8,372 bases of DNA from an uncultured Eubacterium sp. (GTDB taxonomy: Bacteria; Bacillota_A; Clostridia; Lachnospirales; Lachnospiraceae), in NCBI GenBank assembly GCA_948468465.1, contig CAOKJJ010000199.1:1-8372 (forward strand), written 5' to 3'. Made by a program: the position numbers and the translations under genes. The notes below the pieces were generated by a model. That model was not told where the DNA came from and did not search any database. It was given only the letters and a program-made list of their open reading frames with translations. Positions 1 to 5,796 of this stretch are shown piece by piece. Numbering within the stretch: the stretch's first letter is position 1; every line of letters begins with the position of its first letter.

Positions 1-1
1 T

Positions 2-151
2 TTTACAACAGCGGTAACAGGATTAAAGACAGTCGTAACAGCAATCGGCGCAGGAGTGGGCGTGTGGGGCGTCATCAACTTGCTCGAAGGATATGGAAAT
101 GATAATCCGGGCGCAAAAAGTCAGGGCATCAAGCAGCTCATGGCGAATTAG
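2..151 (+). CDS. Maff2-family small membrane protein, 3' part, shortened C-terminus
   Basis: The open frame enters from the left edge and ends at TAG 149-151, giving 49 visible residues. A hydrophobic Gly/Val/Ala-rich stretch ending in VWGVINLLEG is followed by GYGNDNPGAKSQGIKQLM, the hallmark block of Maff2-family proteins. These are small membrane proteins of unknown precise role encoded in the conjugation modules of clostridial integrative elements. As I recall the family, members continue after this block with a Gly-rich turn and a second hydrophobic helix of about 20 residues. Here the frame stops after LMAN, so that second membrane segment is missing. The start and ribosome site lie outside the window. 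The protein may be non-functional, and the break may mark a recombination junction between a conjugation module and the genes to the right. The family call is fairly sure; the truncation rests on memory of family length. Confidence 0.8.
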   Translation, partial: FTTAVTGLKTVVTAIGAGVGVWGVINLLEGYGNDNPGAKSQGIKQLMAN

Positions 152-297
152 ATGTAATCAAAAGAGAAAGGAAAAGCACAGTCCAGACAAGAGGCAGATT
201 AGTCAGGAAATATTTGCGGTATTTCAGTGAAACTGATACAATAAGGTGGAAAAGTTACTGTAAGAAGAAACAAATACTGATTTTGGCGGGAGGCATT

Positions 298-822
298 ATG
301 GAGCGGAATGTTAATGTTATCAAGGATATATATGGTAATAACATTGTGGTTATAAATGATATACGGTTTAAAGGGAAACGTTCTGTTAAATGGGATGATG
401 TAAAAAAGTACCTGGAGAAATTTATTGGTGAGTTTTATGAAATAGCAGATACGAAAGATATCGTATATATAGGCAGTGACCTGCCTGATGAGTACACAGG
501 GTCAAAATATACATATTCGTTAAAAGGAACGGCCGCAAAAGCGAAAGCGAATGCAGCACAGGGGATTCCGGAAATGCTGGAGATTGCTGTCAGCAGGCAG
601 TTTAAGCAAAACCAGGAGAAAAAACACCAGTGGAATGCGAAAAATGGATGGTATAAATATGAATCCAGGTTTGCACTTCCCGTGTTTGCAGAAAACGGGG
701 AAGTGGAAAGGTATAATGTATTTCATGCTTCTATGCTGATCAGGCATGCAAATGATGGCAGACTGTATCTTTATGATGTTCTGGAAATAAAAAAAGAAAC
801 AGGCAACCCTTTGGAATCCTAA
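298..822 (+). CDS. LPD3-like stand-alone protein (polyvalent-protein-associated domain)
   Basis: A 174-residue soluble protein. I chose ATG 298 because GGCGGGAGG lies just upstream; an in-frame TTG at 214 would add 28 residues with a poorer ribosome site. The N-terminal third holds a KGKRSVKWDDVKKYLEKFIG helix region, followed by DIVYIGSDLPDEYTGSKYT, an Ala/Lys-rich helix (AAKAKANAAQGIPEMLEIA, about residues 80-98), and a C-terminal block with NGWYKYESRFALPV, ERYNVFHASMLIRHAND and LYLYDVLEIKKE. This pattern resembles the domain I know as LPD3 in polyvalent proteins of phages and conjugative elements, where it is usually part of a much larger protein. No signal peptide or membrane segment is visible. 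The gene is more AT-rich than its right-hand neighbours, which fits separate acquisition. No function can be assigned; a nuclease or toxin-like role is only a possibility. Confidence 0.7.
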   Translation: MERNVNVIKDIYGNNIVVINDIRFKGKRSVKWDDVKKYLEKFIGEFYEIADTKDIVYIGSDLPDEYTGSKYTYSLKGTAAKAKANAAQGIPEMLEIAVSRQFKQNQEKKHQWNAKNGWYKYESRFALPVFAENGEVERYNVFHASMLIRHANDGRLYLYDVLEIKKETGNPLES

Positions 823-954
823 GATTTTACTTGGAAAAAACCCATCTCTTTCTGAAATCTATTCTAAAGGGTAAAAGTACTGGTGTCAAGGTTAAATTTT
901 TCTTTTTTGCTGGAATGGCTATGACTGCACGAATTAAATATATGATAAAAAGCG

Positions 955-984
955 CCGCCTGACAGGCTTATGCCTGCCAAGCGG
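955..984 (-). terminator. Intrinsic terminator of the minus-strand regulator
   Basis: Arms 955-967 and 972-984 around a TTAT loop. In the minus-strand RNA the stem is continuous with two G-U pairs; in plus-strand RNA those become mismatches. On the minus strand a T-run (complement of the A-run at about 946-951) follows directly. It lies a few bases beyond the stop of the minus-strand reading frame, so it most likely ends that transcript, and may also act weakly on plus-strand transcripts from the gene ending at 822. Confidence 0.75.
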
Positions 985-990
985 TATTTT

Positions 991-1800
991 TTATCTCCGT
1001 TTTCGGCTGACTAGAGGAGAATCTTTGTAATAGCCGGATTTTTTCATGACCTTTTTGAATGCCTCACGGTCCTGTTCAGACAGTTTCCCGTAATTGATCT
1101 GCAGCTGTTCGCACATGATATGGCAGAACACATCCAGGAAGGTTCCGGGAGTACGCAGGGCTTTCTGCACGGCCTGTATCATTTTCAGCGAATTGGAATC
1201 ATCCGGGGCGCTTTCGCGGTCATTTTTGTGGGCATTGCGGATGTCATGCAGGATGCCGTCCCATGTTTTATGCGTGACGTGGCAGAAAAAATCTTCTTCC
1301 TGTATCTGTGATGCCTGCAGTGCTTTTATGGCAGTATCATTTTCTTCCGGCTGGTATCTGCTCTAGACTTCCGCCCTTGTGATTTCCAGAAGGCCGTTCA
1401 GGTCTTGGAATCGCATGGTGGCGATCCCGTCGACGTAGATTTCCGTGTCTGCCATGAGTTCCCTGAATTTTTCATGCGTGGCAATTTCGCAGAGCAGGCG
1501 GTTGTTGATGCTGCCGCTTTTTAACAGATCCAGCATTTCATCGCTTAAATGCAGTTCCGCAAGTTCTGTGCCGGCATGGCTCCTGTTTTCAGTCAGGCAC
1601 AGGAGGTAGTCCATGGAAACATTGTAAAATTTCGCCAGCGCGATAAGGCTTCCGTGGTTGATCTCTTTGTAATCATCGTTTTCGTAGTTCCCAAGCGCAG
1701 ACTTGGAAATGCCGGTGGCTGCCGCCACGTCTTCCAGTTTTAAATGGCGTTCCGTCCGTAAGTCTTTCAGACGTTCCTGTATGGTTGTTGCTGTTTTCAT
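991..1800 (-). pseudogene. XRE-family transcriptional regulator broken by one in-frame amber codon
   Basis: The minus strand holds one continuous 270-codon frame from ATG 1800 to the stop at 991, interrupted only by TAG at 1365-1363. The upstream part (145 residues) carries a Cro/CI-type helix-turn-helix: IQERLKDLRTERHLKLEDVA, then ATGISKSALGNYEND, then SLIALAKFYNVSMDYLLCLT, placing the DNA-binding domain at about residues 8-70. After the TAG the same frame continues with SRYQPEEND, EEDFF, DIRNAHKNDR and a C-terminal EQDREAFKKVMKKSGYYKDS. This matches what I recall of full-length regulators of this type in clostridial elements (roughly 260-270 residues). The simplest reading is a nonsense mutation leaving an HTH-containing N-terminal fragment. 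A ribosome site (AAAGGA) precedes ATG 1800, and a terminator follows the distal end. The fragment could still bind DNA. Genuine TAG readthrough is less likely because TAG also ends the gene at 2772. Confidence 0.8.
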
Positions 1801-1849
1801 GGTATCTGTTTCCTTTCCCGGCGGCTGTATGCCTGCCGCCTTTTATCCA

Positions 1850-1878
1850 ATTATACCATTCATTCCACAAACGTGGAA
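1850..1878 (-). promoter_or_regulatory. Probable promoter of the XRE regulator with a palindromic operator
   Basis: On the minus strand a perfect TATAAT (1855-1850) lies about 50 bases upstream of the regulator ATG. A perfect inverted repeat, TTCCAC-AAAC-GTGGAA (1863-1878), covers where the -35 box would sit; the -35 sequence itself is poor. An operator overlapping the -35 of a regulator's own promoter would fit autoregulation, which is inference. Confidence 0.5.
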
Positions 1879-1984
1879 ATCCCTTGTTTTCCGGCGCAGT
1901 TCCTATTTTGTGGATATACGGGAAACGGGTCGGAAATGTCCTATGATACATTCATCCCCAGAGGGGGAGCGGAAAACAGAATGA

Positions 1985-2125
1985 CCGGGCTGGCCTGATA
2001 CGCCGCCCACAGGAGCATGCGGCGACAGCCTGAGCGGATGAAAATCCAGGACGGCGGAGCGTGCCAGTGAGGCGGGACGCTGCCGGAGAGGGGGCAGGAA
2101 CGGGGCCGGAATAAACCGGCGGGGC
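1985..2125 (+). other. GC-rich non-coding segment with consecutive hairpins (candidate structured RNA or cis site)
   Basis: The gene-free stretch 1801-2256 has this structured core. Stem 1: GGCTG (1988-1992) with CAGCC (2026-2030), continuing as CGCCGC (2001-2006) with GCGGCG (2019-2024). Stem 2: CGGC plus AGCGT (2052-2062, two-base bulge) with ACGCTGCCG (2077-2085), capped by GCC/GGC. Stem 3: GCCGG (2105-2109) with CCGGC (2116-2120). No convincing gene is seen on either strand. It could be the 5' leader of the gene at 2257, a small RNA, or a protein-binding site. I do not recognise the family. Confidence 0.4.
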
Positions 2126-2256
2126 ATTATCTGAAAAATACTGGAAAAGAGAAAAGCATGCATCTGGAACAGGCGCACTGCGGATGAACCGGGCAGATAA
2201 GCGGATATGGAAGAAATAAATGGAAAAGGATGCAGGGGCGTCCGGACGGGAGGAGA

Positions 2257-2772
2257 ATGAAGTTTACAAAAAATGAGCTGATAATGGTCGGCAGGCATGC
2301 TTCCGGGGGAAGGGAAGAAACTATTGAAAAACTTGACATGGAACGGGCAGTATCGGAAGATGCGCTTGACAGGGCGTTCATGTATAATGCAGCAGAAAAG
2401 CTGAAACGGCTGGCGGAGCCGGAATGCAGCCGTTTTATTGCCGGGGTGCGGTCGGCAATGGCAGAGATGGACGGCTCCATACACCGGAAGCTTGCACTGG
2501 CCAGGGCAGAAAAAAATGTTGTGCTCGGGCATGACATGTCAGGCAGGGAGCGTTTCCAGGAAGACACAGGGCATATGATCCTGTTTGACGTCCTGAAAGA
2601 CAGCAGCCCGGCAGGAAGCAGGGGTGACCATTACCGTGCGTTCTTATCGGATGAAAGATACCGGAATGCAAAGCAGAGTGAGGAGCGCGGGGAAATTAAA
2701 ATAAGGAGCCATGCAGTGGTGAGGGACGGCAACATAATACCGGACAGAAAGCAGCGGGAGCATGCACGTTAG
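2257..2772 (+). CDS. Unrecognised hydrophilic accessory protein
   Basis: I do not recognise this protein with confidence. From ATG 2257 it is 171 residues; GGGAGG lies only 3 bases upstream, and an in-frame ATG at 2230 would add nine residues with a weaker site. The N-terminus (MKFTKNELIMVGRHASG, then an EETIEKLDMERAV helix and AAEKLKRLAEPECSRFIAGV) faintly recalls small transposon-transfer-assisting proteins of clostridial elements, but the link is weak and the protein is longer. The middle holds an Ala/Lys-rich helix (SIHRKLALARAEKNVVLGHD), and the C-terminal half is charged, with RGDHYRAFLSDERYRNAK and a basic tail ending in QREHAR. There is no membrane segment or signal peptide. It stands alone on the plus strand, follows the hairpin-rich segment, and ends against a convergent HTH gene with a terminator between. 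Mobile-element accessory function is inference from context only. Confidence 0.65.
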   Translation: MKFTKNELIMVGRHASGGREETIEKLDMERAVSEDALDRAFMYNAAEKLKRLAEPECSRFIAGVRSAMAEMDGSIHRKLALARAEKNVVLGHDMSGRERFQEDTGHMILFDVLKDSSPAGSRGDHYRAFLSDERYRNAKQSEERGEIKIRSHAVVRDGNIIPDRKQREHAR

Positions 2773-2782
2773 GGAAAACAGA

Positions 2783-2820
2783 AAGGCGCCCCGTGCCTGA
2801 AGTGCGGAACGCCTTATTTT
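2783..2820. terminator. Bidirectional terminator between convergent genes
   Basis: AAGGCG (2783-2788) pairs perfectly with CGCCTT (2810-2815), and a further CCG/CGG-type inner stem extends it across two mismatches on the plus strand. On the minus strand those mismatches become G-U pairs. ATTTTT follows at 2816-2821 for plus-strand RNA; the minus-strand side has a looser T-run. The 3' arm overlaps the stop codon of the minus-strand gene at 2814. Confidence 0.65.
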
Positions 2821-3035
2821 TCCTGCGGGATGTTTTCGTCCGGCACATATACCATGATATCCTCTATCCTGCATCCGAGGATGCGGCAGAGCCGGTCAAG
2901 GATCATGGTCTTGACAACCATGTTTTTCCGCAGCCGGTGGAGCTGCGCCTTGTCTATCCCATAGTCATTGATCAATTTGTACTGGCTGATGCCTTTTTTC
3001 TTTAGCGTAATCCAGAGCGGATCGTATCTGATCAT
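2814..3035 (-). CDS. Small XRE/Cro-type HTH transcriptional regulator
   Basis: A 73-residue protein that is essentially one helix-turn-helix domain: MIRYDPLWITLKKKGISQYK, then LINDYGIDKAQLHRLRKN (the turn and recognition helix, about residues 20-38), then MVVKTMILDRLCRILGCRIEDIM. This is the usual layout of short Cro/CI-like repressors such as the YozG type, which are complete at about 70 residues. The start is supported by GGAGGG (minus strand, 3050-3045) about nine bases before ATG. It is transcribed away from the small gene at 3150, and the intergenic space holds a plus-strand promoter, so it may control that gene and the mobilisation operon beyond; this is inference. It ends in a shared terminator with the convergent gene at 2257-2772. 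It appears intact, unlike the larger regulator at 991-1800. Confidence 0.85.
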   Translation of the reverse strand: MIRYDPLWITLKKKGISQYKLINDYGIDKAQLHRLRKNMVVKTMILDRLCRILGCRIEDIMVYVPDENIPQEK

Positions 3036-3053
3036 GCTGCAAATCCCTCCTGC

Positions 3054-3082
3054 TTGTATTTTAAGCGCAGGTGTTTTATAAT
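3054..3082 (+). promoter_or_regulatory. Predicted sigma-A-type promoter for the gene at 3150
   Basis: A perfect TATAAT at 3077-3082 is preceded by TTGTAT (3054-3059, three of six consensus bases) at the ideal 17-base spacing. It sits between the divergent HTH gene and the small plus-strand gene, overlapping the upstream region of the HTH gene, so repression by that regulator is plausible. Confidence 0.5.
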
Positions 3083-3149
3083 GATATGGTGCGTATATAC
3101 TCCCTATTCCATGCAGAAAGGGAAGAAAAAATAAAGGCGGGAAGTTGAA

Positions 3150-3332
3150 GTGAAACTGAATGATTTTAAGGACAGTCTTTTTGATCTGATGAATGAGATA
3201 TGGGATCTGGAAATATGCGATATAGAAGCGGATGACAGGAATAACCGGTTTCTGGTCGCGGTGAAGGACGGGAGTATATTTGAGATTGAGTGCCGGAGGA
3301 AAACGGCCGGACAGGATGCAGAAAAAATATAA
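3150..3332 (+). CDS. Small acidic hypothetical protein
   Basis: A 60-residue protein from a GTG start, preceded by a moderate GGCGGGAAG ribosome site. It starts KLNDFKDSLFDLMNEIWDLE, a probable amphipathic helix, followed by ICDIEADDRNNRFLVAVKDG and SIFEIECRRKTAG, which suggest two or three beta strands. There is no membrane segment. The family is not recognised, although short proteins with this look are common between regulators and mobilisation genes in clostridial elements. A promoter with TATAAT lies about 70 bases upstream and a clear terminator begins 30 bases downstream, so it appears to be a single-gene unit. The promoter-terminator bracket and the low, acidic complexity argue for a real gene, but no function can be given. 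Confidence 0.6.
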   Translation: MKLNDFKDSLFDLMNEIWDLEICDIEADDRNNRFLVAVKDGSIFEIECRRKTAGQDAEKI

Positions 3333-3361
3333 TATCAGGCAGCCCGGAAACTGGCTGGAAG

Positions 3362-3400
3362 AAAGCGGTTGATTTGTAAAGGTCAGCCGCTTTTAAGTTT
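3362..3400 (+). terminator. Intrinsic terminator after the small gene
   Basis: Eleven-base arms (AAAGCGGTTGA, 3362-3372, and TCAGCCGCTTT, 3383-3393) pair with one G-U, followed by a T-rich run to 3400. The 3' arm can instead pair with AGCGGCTGGTC at 3429-3439, giving a mutually exclusive hairpin, so readthrough into the relaxase operon might be adjustable. Confidence 0.7.
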
Positions 3401-3602
3401 TCATTTAGCTACATAGATCAAAGAAAGAGCGGCTGGTCTAAAAAATCAGCAAAGCTTTTAAATTATTTCGCCGGACAGAGAACAGAAATCGGACTGTTAA
3501 AAATATCTGGCTTATATTTTAGCGGATATAGTTTCGCTGGATTTTATTTTGGAAAAGAAAAACAGATGAAAGGAAAACATTTTTTATGGAAGGCAGATAT
3601 GA

Positions 3603-3761
3603 ACCTGCGGCCTGTTTTTTTGAAGCGCCATAAGGCGCTAGTTTGCAGGTCGAGGGCGGCAGCCCCGCCCAGAGAACTGGCGCCTGCGCCAGTTCGTACT
3701 GGGTATTGCCTGACGCTAAAGACGCAGTTTTTGGCAGCAGAGCTGCCACTGCCCTTCGGGG
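3603..3761 (+). other. Hairpin cluster upstream of the relaxase gene: candidate oriT or leader RNA
   Basis: Within 160 bases there are six inverted repeats. ACCTGC (3603-3608) pairs with GCAGGT (3645-3650), enclosing AGCGCC-ATAA-GGCGCT (3624-3639). GGGCGG (3654-3659) pairs with CCGCCC (3665-3670). GAACTGGCGC-CT-GCGCCAGTTC (3674-3695) is a perfect ten-base arm. TGGCAGC-AGA-GCTGCCA spans 3732-3748. CCC-TTCG-GGG (3752-3761) is a stable tetraloop. The frame of the relaxase stays open across this stretch, but the relaxase ribosome site lies after it, so it is not coding. MobV-type origins of transfer lie upstream of their mob gene and contain inverted repeats; the nick site cannot be named from sequence alone. 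Confidence 0.5.
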
Positions 3762-3787
3762 AAAATCACAGGAGAGGAGGAAATTCT

Positions 3788-5035
3788 TTGAAGCTGACCA
3801 GGCACAACGGACGTTCCGGCAGGCACGGTGTTTACAACCCGCGGCACAATGACAGGCAGTTTGACCTTGCCAACAGTGAACATATAGACACGGAACTGGC
3901 TGCAAAAAATATTTACTGGGACTGCTACCGCGGTTACACTACACCCGGTGACCGCGAGAATGCGGACATCCCGGATTTCTGTTTTGAACGGATTGAGCAG
4001 ATTTATTATACAGACCAGTATGGGGAATATGTGAACGCGCAGAATGAGAGGAATCTGAATAACCGCCATCCGGAGCGCTGCCGCACCACCGGGGATTTAT
4101 TAAAAAATAATAAGACCTGCCCGGAGGAAAGCATCTACCAGATCGGCACGATGGGGGAATCCGTTTCACCTAAAACGCTTGTCCTCATAGCGGCTGAATT
4201 TTATGAGGAGTTTGAAAAACGCTATGGTGCCCACGTTCACATCCTGGACTGGGCGCTGCATCTTGACGAGGGTACGCCGTACATCCATGAACGGCATGTC
4301 TTTGACTGTGAAAACCGCTATGGAGAACTCTGCCCGCAGCAGGAAAAGGCGCTGGAGAAACTCGGCATACAGCTTCCTGATCTGGACAGGCCGAAAGGCC
4401 GGAACAATAACCGCAAGCAGGCTTTTGATGCAGAGTGCCGGGAGCTGCTTTTTGAGATCGCGCAAAGGCACGGGCTGCATCTGGACCGGGAGCCGTCCTA
4501 TGGCGGGCGCGGCTACCTGGAAAAGCAGGATTTTATCATTGCCAGGCAGAAGGAACGGATTGCAGAAAAAGAAAAGGCGCTGGAAGAGCTGACGATAAAG
4601 ATCAGTGATGTGGAGGCAATCCTGAAAGATGCTGCGGACGTGGCATATGAAAAAGCCTGCGGCGTTGTGGCGGACATTGCGCGGAAGGAAACGCAGAAAG
4701 CCGACCTTGCATCCATCGGGGAATACAGGGAATGGGTGGCACGTCCGGAACGCGGTCTGAAAAAAGACAGGCGGGAGTTTGCCATAAAGTGCGTGGATGC
4801 AGTGAAGAATAAGCTGGGGAGCCCGGAAAATAAAAAAGCAGTGGCGGCAAAAGTGAGGGCGGCATTAAAAACTCCAAATGTGAAGGAAGCCGCTGTAGGA
4901 CAGATCCAGGCAAAAACCAGGGTATCCATTAAGGAAAAGCTTGAAAAAGCCAGGCAGGATGCTGACAGGAAAAACCGGGAGCGCTGGGAAAAGGCAGCAC
5001 CGGCAAGAAAAAAGAATATGGATATGGAGCTTTGA
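3788..5035 (+). CDS. MobV/Mob_Pre-type relaxase (plasmid recombination/mobilisation protein)
   Basis: A 415-residue protein from TTG 3788, chosen because AGGAGG lies seven bases upstream and the family's usual N-terminus (KLTRHNGRSG) follows at once; the upstream in-frame extension crosses a hairpin cluster. Relaxases of this family nick one strand at oriT and stay bound to the 5' end for conjugative transfer. Visible signatures are the N-terminal RHNGR (residues 5-9), QIGTMGES, and the metal-binding motif HLDEGTPYIHERHVFD (158-173), followed by KGRNNNRKQAFDAECRELLF. The family motif is normally H-x-DE-x-x-PH-x-H; here the middle His is Tyr165. The C-terminal half (from about 250) is a charged coiled-coil rich in Lys/Glu/Ala ending in a basic tail. 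No conjugation genes follow, so transfer would rely on a helper system. Family identity is sure; activity is uncertain because of Tyr165. Confidence 0.92.
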   Translation: MKLTRHNGRSGRHGVYNPRHNDRQFDLANSEHIDTELAAKNIYWDCYRGYTTPGDRENADIPDFCFERIEQIYYTDQYGEYVNAQNERNLNNRHPERCRTTGDLLKNNKTCPEESIYQIGTMGESVSPKTLVLIAAEFYEEFEKRYGAHVHILDWALHLDEGTPYIHERHVFDCENRYGELCPQQEKALEKLGIQLPDLDRPKGRNNNRKQAFDAECRELLFEIAQRHGLHLDREPSYGGRGYLEKQDFIIARQKERIAEKEKALEELTIKISDVEAILKDAADVAYEKACGVVADIARKETQKADLASIGEYREWVARPERGLKKDRREFAIKCVDAVKNKLGSPENKKAVAAKVRAALKTPNVKEAAVGQIQAKTRVSIKEKLEKARQDADRKNRERWEKAAPARKKNMDMEL

Positions 5036-5104
5036 ACATCTGCATTTCTGACAGAGAACGGCAGGTGTTTTTATTTTGACAGTAAAAAGTGTGCGGGCGT
5101 GTTT

Positions 5105-5122
5105 GAATCCCATGCAGGATTC
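5105..5122 (+). other. Short inverted repeat between relaxase and primase genes
   Basis: GAATCC-CATGCA-GGATTC is a perfect six-base-arm hairpin in the 116-base gap before the CHC2 gene. It lacks a T-run and is unlikely to terminate. A TTGACA at 5076-5081 has no matching -10 box, so no promoter is claimed. Confidence 0.3.
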
Positions 5123-5151
5123 ATTAATTACAGAAAGGGGCTGTGTTTTTT

Positions 5152-5796
5152 ATGAATGTGTTTGAAGCGGTCAAAGAGGGCGTGACCACACGGCAGGCGG
5201 CAGAAATGTATGGAGTTAAGGCCAGGAGGAACGGCATGGCGTGCTGCCCATTCCATAACGACAAAAATCCGAGCATGAAGCTGGACAAGAGATTCCACTG
5301 CTTCGGATGCCAGGCTGACGGGGATGTGACCGATTTTGTGGCACGGTTTTATGACATGGGCCTGAAAGAAGCAGCGGAGAAGCTGGCAGCCGATTTTGGG
5401 ATCCAGTATGACACAAATGAGAAAGGCCCGCCGCAGAGGGTATCTGTCCGCAAAAAGATTTCAGATATAAGGAAGATAAGGAACGCGGAGCAGCACTGTT
5501 TCCGTGTCCTGTCGGATTATTATAATCTGCTTGTCCAGTGGGCGCAGGAATACAGGCCGCAGCAGCCCGGGGAGGAATGGCACCCGCTGTTTGTGGAGGC
5601 CATGCAGAAGCGGGAATACGTCGGATACCTGCTGGACATCCTGCTGGACGGCACGGAAGAAGAAAAAGCCATCCTTTTAGCGGATCATGGGAAGGAGGTG
5701 CAGCAGCTTGAGCAGCGGATATCAGAATATCCCGCCGGCCGTGCGCCAGGCCGCGCTGAACGTGGCAGAGGCCATGGAGCCGGGCCGGAGCGTTGA
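5152..5796 (+). CDS. CHC2 zinc-finger protein (DnaG-type primase N-terminal domain)
   Basis: A 214-residue protein starting MNVFEAVKEGVTTRQAAEMY at ATG 5152, with GAAAGGGG upstream; a GTG at 5143 is also in frame but sits too close to that site. Residues 28-60 form the CHC2 zinc finger of bacterial primases: C32-P-F-H35, then 14 residues, then C50-F-G-C53, with the NPSM and FHCFGCQADGD signature. In DnaG this domain helps recognise single-stranded DNA for primer synthesis. The rest (residues 65-200) is helical and charged, and I see no TOPRIM or RNA-polymerase domain, so the protein lacks a recognisable catalytic core. It may act as an origin- or template-binding partner of the VapE helicase that overlaps its 3' end. 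The last 22 residues, from YPAGRAPGR, are Arg/Gly-rich and lie in the overlap, where that frame may be under little constraint. Confidence 0.88.
   Translation: MNVFEAVKEGVTTRQAAEMYGVKARRNGMACCPFHNDKNPSMKLDKRFHCFGCQADGDVTDFVARFYDMGLKEAAEKLAADFGIQYDTNEKGPPQRVSVRKKISDIRKIRNAEQHCFRVLSDYYNLLVQWAQEYRPQQPGEEWHPLFVEAMQKREYVGYLLDILLDGTEEEKAILLADHGKEVQQLEQRISEYPAGRAPGRAERGRGHGAGPER

Noticed and set aside
1094..1366. Plus-strand open frame of 90 codons opposite the regulator
   Set aside because: It lies antisense to the continuous regulator frame, is Cys/Ser-rich with no recognisable domain, and has no ribosome site.
2158..2187. Nine-codon frame as a possible leader peptide
   Set aside because: It has no regulatory codon run and no paired terminator/antiterminator, so there is no support beyond chance.
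1903..2532. Minus-strand open frame of 209 codons
   Set aside because: The translation is low-complexity Pro/His/Phe-rich, typical of an antisense shadow of GC-rich DNA, and overlaps the better plus-strand gene.
3566..3787. In-frame N-terminal extension of the relaxase (74 extra residues)
   Set aside because: It translates a run of palindromes; the AGGAGG site and the family's normal N-terminus place the start at TTG 3788.
5076..5104. Promoter from a perfect TTGACA before the CHC2 gene
   Set aside because: No acceptable -10 box lies at 16-18 bases; the operon is probably read from upstream.
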